Assembly (NCBI GenBank): GCA_045616885.1
Contig: JAZLHS010000183.1
Location: forward strand, 1 to 48,232
Reading direction: 5' to 3'
DNA length: 48,232 bases
Origin: RGIG250 sp045616885
Lineage (GTDB): Bacteria > Bacillota > Negativicutes > Selenomonadales > Selenomonadaceae
The notes below the pieces were generated by a model. It saw nothing but the letters and a program-made list of their open reading frames with translations. It did no database searches and had not been told where the DNA came from. Shown here in pieces: positions 17,336-27,096 of this stretch. Position 1 is the stretch's first letter. Every line of letters begins with the position of its first letter. The position numbers and the translations under genes were made by a program.

Positions 17336-19312
17336 TTAGATAGAATCAACTGAACGCTTGAATCGGAATGCACCTATGCCAAGCTTCTGAGAAAACTTAG
17401 CTGCAAAGTCATCCGGTATCGTTCTGTTATAGATATTGACCTCATCCAAAGCCTTTCGGTAAAGCGAAACTGTCGACTTAATCTGCTCAATATCATAATC
17501 CTGAGCCTCTATGCGCCAAACGCCCAATCCCATCAGTTTATCCAGCACACCATAGAGACAGATGTCTCTGGAAAAGAGGATATGGGTTCTTCGGAACTGA
17601 TCGACACGCAGTCGATGAAGCTCACCGACCTCATCTTTAAGGCTATAGTGCTTATCGAGGTAATCAGCCCCGTCATTTTCGTTTTTCCCTGCCAGCATGG
17701 ATAGGAAGTCATGGTCACAAATCATCGATTCGACTGAACCATGTACGATTGCCGCTATCGGAATTGGGCTGTTTTCAGCCAGTTCTTTCAATTGGCTGTA
17801 TGACATCTCCTGACTTGCGGCTGCGACAGAAACACCATTTTCCTTCAGCATTTTCGCAGCGGCAGAGTTAAAGAGATTAAGATATACCTCTCCATGAATT
17901 TCCGGCAGTGAAATGTCATCGCATCCGGAATAATAGTCTTTTATCAGATTCAAGCTGCCCACATTGCCGACAGTGTACCCATCGACACCCGTCGCCTGAT
18001 ATTCCGGCAGCATTTCTGCCAATTCTGCCAGTTCTCTGTCCATGGTTGTTCTCGGGGTTCTCAAATATACTTTCTTGCCATTTTTATGGGCAAAGTCCGT
18101 TACATCTTTAATATCCTTCAATTTCCACGGCACATAAGGACGATATATATCTCCTCCGATATATACACCGTCTGCCCCAGCTTCCATCGCCGCTATAGCC
18201 GCTGCAGGAGCTGCGACGCGAACATTCAGGCTAGGCAAAGAATCAGACTCTTTTACCGCTATCGGTGCTTCATCTCTGAATGCCTCATCATTCGTATCGG
18301 CTTCCGGAATAGCCTTGCTGAAGAATCTCGGCTCACGCTCACCGGTATATCCGATGTCCTTGGGAGAAACCGGCGATACAGCAAAGGTTGTTGTAAAGTC
18401 TCGTGCTCTTCGTTCCAGAAGATTACCGTAGGCTGCTTCATCTGTTGCGTATCCAGTGGGGTCATTCAAATATTCATCAATTGCCTGTCGGTATGTATTG
18501 ACCAATGGGCCAAGGAACTCCGGCGGGCGCATTCTTCCTTCTATTTTAAAAGAAACAACCCCTGCTCTTATAAGCTCAGGCAGCCGACGATACATACACA
18601 TATCCTTCAGCGCCAACTTATAAGGAGCCTGTTTATCCTCTTCGACGATTTTTCCATTCTCATCTACCAAGCTATACGGCCAACGGCATGGTTTAAGGCA
18701 TCGTCCGCGATTGCCGCTCTGTCCGAAAAGTACCCCGGAATGAATGCATTGTCCGCTTTCTGCAATGCACATATCCCCGTGGACGAAATACTCAACCTCT
18801 ATCCCGGTGCGCTCACGCAGAAGTGCCAGTTCGTTTAGACTCATTTCGCGGCTTGCCACCACACGGCTTACCCCGTATCGCTGAAGGAACTTTACCATCT
18901 CGGTATTATGCGTATTCATCATTATTGACGCATGAACCGGAATAGCAGAATTCATTTCTTTCAAGAATTCCAATACTGCAAGGTCCTGAACAAGAATGGC
19001 ATCAGGCTTTACCTCATCGTTTAAAAATGCCAAATACTCCTTTAAAGCTGGAATTTCCGCTGTACTGATAAGATTATTAATTGTGATATACAGTTTTACC
19101 CCATTTGCATGAGTATACTCAACTGCTCTTTTCAGCTCTTCATCTGTAAGATTCATATCACTTCGATGAAGTCGCATATTAAAATGCTTTCCACCGAGAT
19201 AAACCGCATCTGCTCCTGCGGTAACAACGGTTTCCAATGCGGCATAGTTTCCAGCAGGGGCTAGCAATTCCACATCTTTTCTGTTAAGTTTTTTATAATT
19301 CATTTTTATCAT
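17336..19312 (-). CDS. U32 family protein with duplicated barrel (RlhA-like)
   Basis: A 658-residue U32 protein. Members studied (RlhA, TrhP) hydroxylate RNA bases rather than cleave peptides. The first half (about 12-330) is a full U32 domain with the usual four cysteines, Cys182, Cys189, Cys205 and Cys209, within HGDMC...GQC...GRCLKPC, which probably bind an iron-sulfur cluster. The second half (about 360-640) repeats the pattern: AGADGVYIGG, NGKKVYLRT, ASQEMS and IVHGS mirror AGADAVYLGG, NGVKLYITI, ASREMS and FVHGD, but the cysteine cluster is gone. It may act on 23S rRNA like RlhA, whose length is similar, but the C-terminal half differs, so this is inference. GGAG precedes ATG 19312 closely; ATG 19303 is an alternative. 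It precedes the aminotransferase by 12 bases. Confidence 0.85.
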   Translation of the reverse strand: MIKMNYKKLNRKDVELLAPAGNYAALETVVTAGADAVYLGGKHFNMRLHRSDMNLTDEELKRAVEYTHANGVKLYITINNLISTAEIPALKEYLAFLNDEVKPDAILVQDLAVLEFLKEMNSAIPVHASIMMNTHNTEMVKFLQRYGVSRVVASREMSLNELALLRERTGIEVEYFVHGDMCIAESGQCIHSGVLFGQSGNRGRCLKPCRWPYSLVDENGKIVEEDKQAPYKLALKDMCMYRRLPELIRAGVVSFKIEGRMRPPEFLGPLVNTYRQAIDEYLNDPTGYATDEAAYGNLLERRARDFTTTFAVSPVSPKDIGYTGEREPRFFSKAIPEADTNDEAFRDEAPIAVKESDSLPSLNVRVAAPAAAIAAMEAGADGVYIGGDIYRPYVPWKLKDIKDVTDFAHKNGKKVYLRTPRTTMDRELAELAEMLPEYQATGVDGYTVGNVGSLNLIKDYYSGCDDISLPEIHGEVYLNLFNSAAAKMLKENGVSVAAASQEMSYSQLKELAENSPIPIAAIVHGSVESMICDHDFLSMLAGKNENDGADYLDKHYSLKDEVGELHRLRVDQFRRTHILFSRDICLYGVLDKLMGLGVWRIEAQDYDIEQIKSTVSLYRKALDEVNIYNRTIPDDFAAKFSQKLGIGAFRFKRSVDSI

Positions 19313-19327
19313 TCTCCGGGGATAAGG

Positions 19328-19353
19328 AAAAAGGGACGAGAAAAACCCGTCCC
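19328..19353 (-). terminator. Terminator of valS
   Basis: A GGGACG/CGTCCC stem (19333-19338 with 19348-19353) is followed on the minus strand by TTTTTCC. It lies 35 bases after valS and directly before the U32 gene, which may therefore depend on read-through or on an internal promoter I could not see. Confidence 0.7.
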
Positions 19354-19388
19354 ATAATTTAATTGATATTGCCTAAGGCATCCACTCA

Positions 19389-22049
19389 TTAAAGTGCTGC
19401 CAAGTAATTCAGACGCTCAGCGATAGACTTGCGCTTTTCTTCATTTTCGGCCAGCTTAGCTTTTTCTTTTTCTACAACTGCAGCCGGAGCCTTAGCAACG
19501 AATCCTTCATTGCCCAGCTTCTTCTGTGTACGCTCTATTTCCTGATTGAGAGATGCCATTTCCTTTTTGAGACGGGCCGTCTCTTTTTCAACGTCTATCA
19601 TGCCCTTGAGCGGGAGATATATCTCTACGCCGTTAACCACTGCTGCCATGGCATTTTCCGGTTTCTCAGCCTCCGCCGGCAGAATAGTGAGAGGCTCTGC
19701 ATTTGCCAAAGCAAAAAGGTAACGCTGATTTGCCTCGAAAACAGCTCTAAGCTTTTCGTCGGTGAAGTGAAGGAGAACGGCACTCTTCTTAGCCGGGGAG
19801 ACATTGACCTCTGCGCGCATATTACGAATGGATTTAATAGTCTCCATTATAGCGGTCATGCCGTTTTCCGCATCTTCATCAATCTTGCCCTCTTCGCCGG
19901 CAGGCCACTGAGCAATCATAATGCTCTCACCGGAATGGGGTACACTCTGCCAAATCTCTTCAGTGATGAAGGGCATGAAGGGATGAAGCAGGCGAAGGGT
20001 GTGCTCAAGGATGTAAGCCAGAATATACTGAACGGTCTTGCGAGCCCTCTCATTGTCTTTATTGTAGAGTGTTCCCTTGGAAAGCTCAATGTACCAGTCA
20101 CAAAGCTCGCCCCAAATAAATTCATAAATGGTGCGGGCAGCTTCACCAAGCTCGAAATTATCCAATCCACCGGTAACGCTGGCTACAGTGCGAGCATAAC
20201 GACTGAGAATCCAGCGGTCAGACAAAGAGTAGTCTTCCGGTGAAGGAACAAACTCTGCATCATATCCGTCGAGATTCATCAGCATGAAACGGGATGCATT
20301 CCACAGCTTATTAGCAAAGTTACGGGCACTCTCAACCCGCTTTTCGGAGAAGCGGGTATCATTGCCCGGAGTATTGCCGGTTACAAGCGTAAAGCGCAAC
20401 GTATCTGCACCATACTTTTCGATGACTTCTACCGGATCAATACCGTTGCCAAGAGATTTACTCATCTTGCGACCCAGTTCATCGCGAACGAGTCCGTGAA
20501 TGAATACATGACGGAAAGGAATATCCTTACCGAAGCGGAGTCCCATCATGACCATTCTGGCTACCCAGAAGAAGATGATGTCGTAGCCGGTAACAAGAGT
20601 AGAAGTCGGATAGAACTTCTTCAGCTCAGCAGTTTCCTCCGGCCAGCCCATAGTTTCAAATGGCCAAAGACCGGAGCTAAACCAGGTATCAAGTACATCA
20701 GGGTCCTGATTAATCTTTTCACTACCGCACTTAGGACACTTGCAAAGGTCAGTGCGGGATACGCTTGTCTCTCCGCAATCTTCACAATACCAGGCCGGGA
20801 TGCGGTGACCCCACCACAGCTGACGGGAAATACACCAGTCACGAATATTTTCAAGCCAGCCGATATATATCTTGGTAAAGCGTTCAGGAACAAACTGTAT
20901 CTTGCCGGACTGAACAGCCTCAATAGCCGGTTTTGCCAGACCTTCCATCTTGACGAACCACTGCTTGGAAACCAGCGGCTCAACGGTAGTGTGGCAGCGG
21001 CTGCAATGACCGACAGCGTGCTCATGGTCCTCGACGGAAACAAGGGCACCAGCAGCTTCAAGATCCTTGACTATCTGCTTACGGCACTCATAACGATCCA
21101 TACCGGCATACTTTCCGGTATCAGCCGCCATAGTACCATCATTGTTTATTACCTTCAGCTGAGGGAGGTTGTGACGCTCACCCATATCGAAGTCGTTGGG
21201 GTCATGAGCCGGAGTTACCTTGACAGCACCGGTACCAAAGGCCGGGTCAACATAGCTATCAGCAAATAGAGGAATCTTTCGGCCCAGAAGCGGCAGAATG
21301 AGAGTCTTGCCAACTAAATCTGTATAACGCTCGTCATCAGGATGAACAGCAACGCCGGTATCGCCAAGCATAGTCTCCGGGCGAGTAGTGGCAATTTCCA
21401 CATACTTGTCTGTACCTTCAACCTGATAGCGGATATGCCAAAGATGTCCTGCTTCATTCTCATGCTCTACCTCAATATCACTGAGGGCAGTATTGCAGCG
21501 AGGGCACCAATTGGTGATACGGGTTCCTTGATAGATAAGGCCGTCTTCATAGAGGCTGACGAAAACTTCACGAACAGCCCGAGAGCAGCCTTCATCCATG
21601 GTGAACCGCTCCCTGTCCCAATCACAGGAAGAGCCGAGAGAGCGAAGCTGGCTCATGATGCGGTTGCCAAACTTTTCCTTCCATGCCCAAACACGCTCAA
21701 GGAATTTCTCGCGGCCAAGGTCATAGCGGCTAAGCCCCTCAGCTCGCAGAGATTCCTCTACCTTAGCCTGAGTTGCAATACCGGCATGATCGCAGCCGGG
21801 CATCCACAGCGTATTGTCACCGCGCATACGATGATAACGGATAAGTATATCCTGAAGGGTGTTATCCATCGCATGGCCCATATGAAGCTGGCCGGTTACA
21901 TTCGGCGGCGGAATAACGATGCTGTATGCCGGTTTATCATTTACTTCAGCATGAAAGAGCTTGCGCTTCTCCCAATAGCTGTACCATTTCGTTTCAAAAG
22001 ATTTCGGGTCATAGACCTTAGGAATATTATTTTCCTGTATTTCAGCCAT
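19389..22049 (-). CDS. valS: Valyl-tRNA synthetase
   Basis: An 886-residue class I synthetase that charges tRNA-Val. Seen: the HIGH box as HMGH in PPPNVTGQLHMGHAMD (47-62), the editing CP1 domain with ATTRPETMLGDTGVAVHP, a zinc-knuckle-like CEDC...CKCPKC insertion, the KMSKS box in GRKMSKSLGNGIDP, the helical anticodon-binding domain and the C-terminal coiled coil (about 820-886) of bacterial ValRS. Length is normal. The start has GGGAGGAAT upstream. Many Bacillota control valS with a T-box leader, but here only about 30 bases separate the predicted transcription start from the ATG, so there is no room for a T-box. folC, a frequent neighbour, is absent. Confidence 0.98.
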   Translation of the reverse strand: MAEIQENNIPKVYDPKSFETKWYSYWEKRKLFHAEVNDKPAYSIVIPPPNVTGQLHMGHAMDNTLQDILIRYHRMRGDNTLWMPGCDHAGIATQAKVEESLRAEGLSRYDLGREKFLERVWAWKEKFGNRIMSQLRSLGSSCDWDRERFTMDEGCSRAVREVFVSLYEDGLIYQGTRITNWCPRCNTALSDIEVEHENEAGHLWHIRYQVEGTDKYVEIATTRPETMLGDTGVAVHPDDERYTDLVGKTLILPLLGRKIPLFADSYVDPAFGTGAVKVTPAHDPNDFDMGERHNLPQLKVINNDGTMAADTGKYAGMDRYECRKQIVKDLEAAGALVSVEDHEHAVGHCSRCHTTVEPLVSKQWFVKMEGLAKPAIEAVQSGKIQFVPERFTKIYIGWLENIRDWCISRQLWWGHRIPAWYCEDCGETSVSRTDLCKCPKCGSEKINQDPDVLDTWFSSGLWPFETMGWPEETAELKKFYPTSTLVTGYDIIFFWVARMVMMGLRFGKDIPFRHVFIHGLVRDELGRKMSKSLGNGIDPVEVIEKYGADTLRFTLVTGNTPGNDTRFSEKRVESARNFANKLWNASRFMLMNLDGYDAEFVPSPEDYSLSDRWILSRYARTVASVTGGLDNFELGEAARTIYEFIWGELCDWYIELSKGTLYNKDNERARKTVQYILAYILEHTLRLLHPFMPFITEEIWQSVPHSGESIMIAQWPAGEEGKIDEDAENGMTAIMETIKSIRNMRAEVNVSPAKKSAVLLHFTDEKLRAVFEANQRYLFALANAEPLTILPAEAEKPENAMAAVVNGVEIYLPLKGMIDVEKETARLKKEMASLNQEIERTQKKLGNEGFVAKAPAAVVEKEKAKLAENEEKRKSIAERLNYLAAL

Positions 22050-22088
22050 TATTACGATTCCTCCCGGAAGTTACAATTTAACTTATTT

Positions 22089-22117
22089 AATGTAACACGC
22101 AAGGCAATATGTGTCAA
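22089..22117 (-). promoter_or_regulatory. Sigma-A promoter of valS
   Basis: On the minus strand a perfect -35 TTGACA (22112-22117), a 17-base spacer and TACATT (22089-22094). It lies between the nuo terminator and the valS start and makes valS an independent unit. Confidence 0.7.
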
Positions 22118-22128
22118 TAAAAAAGGGG

Positions 22129-22172
22129 AAAAACAAAGAGACACAGCTTACAAATTCGTATGCTGTGTCTCT
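22129..22172 (-). terminator. Terminator of the nuo operon
   Basis: An 11-bp stem AGAGACACAGC / GCTGTGTCTCT (22137-22147 with 22162-22172) is followed on the minus strand by TTTGTTTTT. It lies 12 bases after the nuoN stop. Confidence 0.88.
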
Positions 22173-22184
22173 TACTTATTGAAC

Positions 22185-23630
22185 TTACATTACAAAGGCA
22201 GCAGCTGCTCTGCCGGCCAGCTGAGCTATAGGCTCCGGCCATACACCAAGCAGTACCGTTCCAACCAGTGCACAGAGAGCGACAAGCTTCATTACCGGCG
22301 AATATTCCAGCGGCTCTGCGGCAATCTCTGCTTCCTGCTCCGTAAGGTCACGATACATTGCCTTCGTAACCATCAGATAATAGTAAACGGAGATCATTGA
22401 CATCACAAATCCGACAAAAGCCAACCACAGGTAACCTCTATCAACTACAGCAGAGAAGAGGTAAATTTTTCCGGCGAAACCGGCTGTAGGCGGAATACCG
22501 GCCATTGACAGAAGCGAAACAGTCATCACTGCAGCCAAAAGCGGTGCAGACTGAGCCAGTCCGGCAATATGCTTGTGAGTTGTTCCGCCGCGCTTAGGCT
22601 CAACAGCAGCCAAAACAGTAAAGGCACCGATATTGGCAATCATGTAAAGCTGAATGTAGAACATCACGGCTTTCATGCCGGCTGCATCAGCAGAAACTAT
22701 ACCGGCCATCATGTACCCAGCCTGGGCAATTGACGAATACGCCAACATTCTCTTAACATCAGTTTGACGAAGTGCCATGATATTGCCAGCCACCATACAG
22801 GCTGCGGAGAATACAGCCAGCATCGGCAGCCAGTAGTTTGCCAGTATCGGGAAGGCCGTGTACAGCACACGCATGAACATTGCAATAGCAGCAGCCTTTG
22901 AACCCATAGCCAACAGACAGGTCACCGGCAAGGGTGCTCCCTGATAAACATCAGGAGCCCACATATGGAAGGGCACTATAGACAGCTTGAAGAAAAATCC
23001 GATGATGACCATAGACACACCGGCAACGCCAACACCGTAGAACATGTGGACATTATTCTTCATCTCACTGAATATCACACTTCCACCGGCACCGTAAACC
23101 AGACTGATACCATAGAGCATGATAGCAGTTGACGCAGCACCTACAAGCAGATACTTTACAGATGCTTCTCCGGCTCTCCCCTTATCCCTGGCCAATGCTG
23201 CCAAAATGTAGAAGGAAACAGTCATGAGTTCAAGACCGATAAAAGCGGTGATGAAATCATTGGCTGATGCCATGATGCACATTCCCAGCAAAGCGGATAC
23301 GCAAAGACCTACGAATTCACCGGGATGACTTATCTGCTCCATTATATAGTCTGAAGAGAAGCAGAGCGTAAGTGCAACGGCAAAGCAGAAAAGAATCTTG
23401 AAATATACCGCAAAATTATCAAGGACGAACAGGCCGCCGAGAAAACTCTGCGTTCCGGCATCGTTAAAAATGCCGGTGGTAACTATAGCACTAAGTGATA
23501 TTCCGATACCTGCCAAAGCCGGCAGCATCCTCAGATAGCGCTTGTCCTTTACAACAATATCGTATACGACGACCGAAAGCAGTACTGCAGTGAGGAGCAC
23601 CTCGGTAGTAACAGCCAGGTAATTCACCAC
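22185..23630 (-). CDS. nuoN: Complex I antiporter-like subunit NuoN
   Basis: A 481-residue membrane protein with about 14 helices, one of the three Mrp-antiporter-like proton channels of respiratory complex I. Seen: the TM5 glutamate region (TAFIGLELMTVSFYIL), the TM7 lysine motif FKLSIVPFHMWAPDVYQGAP, which NuoN proteins keep, and VKRMLAYSSIAQAGYM. It is the last gene of the operon; its start overlaps the nuoM end by 7 bases, implying coupled translation. The length is normal. Confidence 0.96.
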   Translation of the reverse strand: MVNYLAVTTEVLLTAVLLSVVVYDIVVKDKRYLRMLPALAGIGISLSAIVTTGIFNDAGTQSFLGGLFVLDNFAVYFKILFCFAVALTLCFSSDYIMEQISHPGEFVGLCVSALLGMCIMASANDFITAFIGLELMTVSFYILAALARDKGRAGEASVKYLLVGAASTAIMLYGISLVYGAGGSVIFSEMKNNVHMFYGVGVAGVSMVIIGFFFKLSIVPFHMWAPDVYQGAPLPVTCLLAMGSKAAAIAMFMRVLYTAFPILANYWLPMLAVFSAACMVAGNIMALRQTDVKRMLAYSSIAQAGYMMAGIVSADAAGMKAVMFYIQLYMIANIGAFTVLAAVEPKRGGTTHKHIAGLAQSAPLLAAVMTVSLLSMAGIPPTAGFAGKIYLFSAVVDRGYLWLAFVGFVMSMISVYYYLMVTKAMYRDLTEQEAEIAAEPLEYSPVMKLVALCALVGTVLLGVWPEPIAQLAGRAAAAFVM

Positions 23631-25186
23631 AAACCACCTCCGATTCCCACATAACGAATAACGGCATCAACAATAGTCGGCGCATCAGCAATCTTCTCAA
23701 GCATCGGTGTCATTGGATTAATTCCCGAACGAATAACACCCATGAAGAGTTCCGGGAACAAGCCGAAGACAACCAGGAAGAAGCCAAGGAATACCAACGG
23801 TGCAGTCTCAAAACCCTTGGCATCATGATACTTGTCAAATTTGACCGACTTCGGTCCGAATATCGCCTTCGCCAGCATTCTCAGAATATAAAGTGCTGTG
23901 AAAACGACACCGGATATAGCCAGGACGGAAATCACCGGATACACACCAAAGGAACCGACGAATATCGTGTACTCAGGAACGAACTCGATGAGTCCCGGCA
24001 AGCCTACCGAAGCAAAACCTGCCAGCATGAAACCGAGAGAAACATTCGGCATCTGATGGGATAGACCACGCAGTTCCGGAACGGAACGAAGATGAGTTCT
24101 CTCATAGACATAACCAATCTGAGAGAAGAACAGTGAAGCCATGATACCATGAGCTACCATGTTGCCAACGGCACCGGAAAGGCTCACCGGATTCAGGGCC
24201 GCAAAACCAAGAAGTACATAACCCATGTGAGATACGGATGAATAACCGATTATATACTTCAAGTCTTTTTGTACCAGCGCAATGTATGCAGCGTAGAGAA
24301 CATTCATCATTGCCAGCAGCGCAATCAGCGGAGCCCAGAACTTAGCACCAAGCGGTAATACCATCAGGCCAAGTCGGATGAGCGCATAGCCGCCAATCTT
24401 CTTCAGAACACCGGCGTGAATCATTGATACGGCAGTCGGTGCACCGGCATAGCCATCAGGAGACCAGCTGTGGAACGGGAACATGGACAAAAGTGAGCCA
24501 AATCCCAAAAGCAGCAGGAAGAAGGCGAAAATCTGGAAATCACTGCTGAGGTAGCCCAAACGAGAGGACAGAACCAGCTTTTCCAAATCGAATGTACGCA
24601 TTCCATCAGGATAAGCGGTCAGGTAAATCGCTACAATGCCAACGAGCATAAAAGCAGAACCCATAAGCAGGAAGATAGTCAGTTTAATACCGGCATATTC
24701 CTTCGGAACCCGCTTGGTAGAGCCCCAGATAAGCACCATGATGTAAATAGGGATAACTACCAGCTCGTAACAAAGCAGGAAGATAAACAAATCGCAGGCA
24801 ACGAATGTACCGGTGACACCGGCAATCAGTACCAGAAGCAGGACAAAGAATTCCTTGGTTCGCTTCTCCTGATACCAAGAGCTGAATACTGAAGTAATAC
24901 CGATTATCTCCGTGAGCAGAAGCATCGGCAGCGACAAACCGTCAATACCCAATGAATAGGCAACACCGAGGTCGGTGACCCAAGGAATATACTCGGTAAA
25001 CTGCATCCCTCCGGCATTGGTATCGTACTTGAAGTAGACAATCAATGTGATAATGAAGGGATATATCATTGACCCCAAAGCTATCTGCTTTATAGAGTCT
25101 GTCTTTTCCTTCGGCGTCATTGCTATTATTAGCGCACCGAGAATCGGAAACAGAAGAACCTGACTAAGAGCGTGCATATTTTCCAT
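23624..25186 (-). CDS. nuoM: Complex I antiporter-like subunit NuoM
   Basis: A 520-residue, about 14-helix proton-channel subunit of complex I. The TM5 glutamate is present (Glu141 in LLCYELVVIPIYIM) and so are Lys262-Lys263 of TM8 (AGVLKKIGGYALIR). The TM7 motif, usually of the form GFAIKxPxFPFHTWLPDAH, reads GFGSLLSMFPFHSWSPDGY here. Aligned without gaps, the buried lysine needed for proton transfer in E. coli is replaced by Leu232. I recall the WSPDG variant from other NuoM clades, so it may be clade-specific rather than damage. The start at 25186 has GGAGGTG seven bases upstream, and its first base overlaps the nuoL stop. Confidence 0.96.
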   Translation of the reverse strand: MENMHALSQVLLFPILGALIIAMTPKEKTDSIKQIALGSMIYPFIITLIVYFKYDTNAGGMQFTEYIPWVTDLGVAYSLGIDGLSLPMLLLTEIIGITSVFSSWYQEKRTKEFFVLLLVLIAGVTGTFVACDLFIFLLCYELVVIPIYIMVLIWGSTKRVPKEYAGIKLTIFLLMGSAFMLVGIVAIYLTAYPDGMRTFDLEKLVLSSRLGYLSSDFQIFAFFLLLLGFGSLLSMFPFHSWSPDGYAGAPTAVSMIHAGVLKKIGGYALIRLGLMVLPLGAKFWAPLIALLAMMNVLYAAYIALVQKDLKYIIGYSSVSHMGYVLLGFAALNPVSLSGAVGNMVAHGIMASLFFSQIGYVYERTHLRSVPELRGLSHQMPNVSLGFMLAGFASVGLPGLIEFVPEYTIFVGSFGVYPVISVLAISGVVFTALYILRMLAKAIFGPKSVKFDKYHDAKGFETAPLVFLGFFLVVFGLFPELFMGVIRSGINPMTPMLEKIADAPTIVDAVIRYVGIGGGLW

Positions 25187-27084
25187 CAGAATGCACCTCC
25201 TGCCATTGAGAGAACCTTATAAGCATAGATCAGCGCGTAACCCATTACAATAATGGCTCCTCCATAGAAGCAGATAATATAGCCCTGAACACTGCCGCAG
25301 TGTGCTCTATTAAGGACAGCGCCAACCATTCCCGTCAGCTTCGCCAGCAGATTGATTGCACCGTCAACAATGTTAAGGTCAAACCAGTAAAGAATACGAG
25401 CAATCACAAAGCAGCCATAGTAACGGACGAGAGTATAGAACTCATCGACATAATACTTGTTGTAGCTCAGCTTATAGAATGTTCCCCACTGTGCCGCAAG
25501 ACCATCTGCCGACCAGCGACGCTCTACATAGATAGCATAGGCCAGCCAGATAGCTACAGCCGCCAGTATAACGGATGAGCCTGCTACAAAGAAGTTTATT
25601 CCCTCGTGAGCCGGAGCACCAAAGCGCACCCATTCGCCAAAGCCGAAGAAATGCCCCCAAATACCGGAAACAACGGAAAGACCGGCAAGTACAATGAGAG
25701 GATATCTCATGTAGTCATTGGTTTCCTCTGCCGGGCAATCTTCCTTCAGCTCTCCATAGAAGGCAACGAACAGAAGTCGTGCCATATAGAAAGAGGTCAT
25801 AAAGGCGGTTATCGAACCGAGCAGGAAGAGGAAGAAATTATGCTCCAGCGCGGCAGCCAATATCTCATCCTTTGAGAAGAAACCCGCAAGCGGAGGAATA
25901 CCGGCAATGGCCAAAACGCCAACCGTCATTGCTTTGCAGGTGACAGGCATTCTTTCCTTCAGACCGCCCATTTTGAATATATCAGCCTCTTCATGCATAG
26001 CCTCAATAACAGCACCGGCTCCTAAGAACAGCAACGCCTTGAAGAATGCATGAGTCATCAGATGGAACATGGACGCAGTCACGGAGCCAACGCCAAGAGC
26101 CAGCATCATATAGCCGAGCTGACTGATGGTAGAATAAGCCAGAATTCGCTTCATCGGTCGCTGGGTAATAGCAATAGATGCTGCGAAGATAGCCGTAAAG
26201 GCACCGAGCCAGGCAATGAATTCCAATACGATTGGAATCTGATTGAAGAGGAAAAATGCTCTGGCAATAAGATATACACCGGCAACGACCATGGTTGCTG
26301 CATGAATAAGTGCAGAAACCGGTGTCGGGCCTTCCATAGCGTTCGGCAGCCACACATGCAGCGGGAACTGACCGGATTTACCGATAGGACCGATAAACAG
26401 CAGGAAAGCAATAATGGTCAATACGCCTGTACCAGAAACATCAATGTAATGCGGAAGGTTTAGCTGAAGCTCGGCAAAATCCGTGGTACCGACATATATC
26501 TGCAGCATTATAATGCCAAGCAGTAAGCCGAAGTCACCGATACGGGTCGTAATAAACGCCTTCTTAGCTGCCTCACGAGCCGATACTTTATAGTAGTAAA
26601 AACCGATAAGCAGATAAGAACACAAACCAACCAGCTCCCAGAAAACATACATCTGGAAGAAGCTGATAGCCAAAACAAGCCCCAGCATGGAAGCTACGAA
26701 AAGAGATACATAGGCGTAAAAGCGACCCATTCCAGGATCATGCGCCATATAGCCTAATGAATATATCTCTACCAAAAGCGCTACAGTTGTAACAACTGTG
26801 AGCATAACCACCGTCAAGGGATCAATGAGCATACCCATGGTAAGATCAATTTTCCCGATAGTTGTCCACACCGTCTTGGCAATATATGGAGCTTCAACAG
26901 TGATATTATTTGTGAGCACGGCACCAAGTACGCTCCAGGCAAGAACGAAGCTCACAGAAATTGCTGCAATAGCAATTTTTGCAGACAGATGCTTGTCCTG
27001 TCTTGTACCCAGTCCGATTACAGCAAAGGCGATAGCCGGCAGGAGCGGTATCAGCCATGCGCTTTGCAATGCAAAGTCAAACAT
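25186..27084 (-). CDS. nuoL: Complex I antiporter-like subunit NuoL
   Basis: A 632-residue protein with about 16 membrane helices and the long lateral C-terminal helix expected of NuoL, the most distal proton channel of complex I. Seen: FFQMYVFWELVGLCSYLLIG with the TM5 glutamate, GPIGKSGQFPLHVWLPNAME with the TM7 lysine, GPTPVSALIHAATMV and KRILAYSTISQLGYMML. WLPN replaces the usual WLPD. The size agrees with the family (about 610-650). It is 12 bases after nuoK and abuts nuoM. Confidence 0.97.
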   Translation of the reverse strand: MFDFALQSAWLIPLLPAIAFAVIGLGTRQDKHLSAKIAIAAISVSFVLAWSVLGAVLTNNITVEAPYIAKTVWTTIGKIDLTMGMLIDPLTVVMLTVVTTVALLVEIYSLGYMAHDPGMGRFYAYVSLFVASMLGLVLAISFFQMYVFWELVGLCSYLLIGFYYYKVSAREAAKKAFITTRIGDFGLLLGIIMLQIYVGTTDFAELQLNLPHYIDVSGTGVLTIIAFLLFIGPIGKSGQFPLHVWLPNAMEGPTPVSALIHAATMVVAGVYLIARAFFLFNQIPIVLEFIAWLGAFTAIFAASIAITQRPMKRILAYSTISQLGYMMLALGVGSVTASMFHLMTHAFFKALLFLGAGAVIEAMHEEADIFKMGGLKERMPVTCKAMTVGVLAIAGIPPLAGFFSKDEILAAALEHNFFLFLLGSITAFMTSFYMARLLFVAFYGELKEDCPAEETNDYMRYPLIVLAGLSVVSGIWGHFFGFGEWVRFGAPAHEGINFFVAGSSVILAAVAIWLAYAIYVERRWSADGLAAQWGTFYKLSYNKYYVDEFYTLVRYYGCFVIARILYWFDLNIVDGAINLLAKLTGMVGAVLNRAHCGSVQGYIICFYGGAIIVMGYALIYAYKVLSMAGGAF

Positions 27085-27096
27085 TTACGCTCCCCC

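Noticed and set aside
22050..22136. Search for a T-box leader of valS
   Set aside because: The sigma-A promoter lies only about 40 bases before the start codon, so no structured leader fits.
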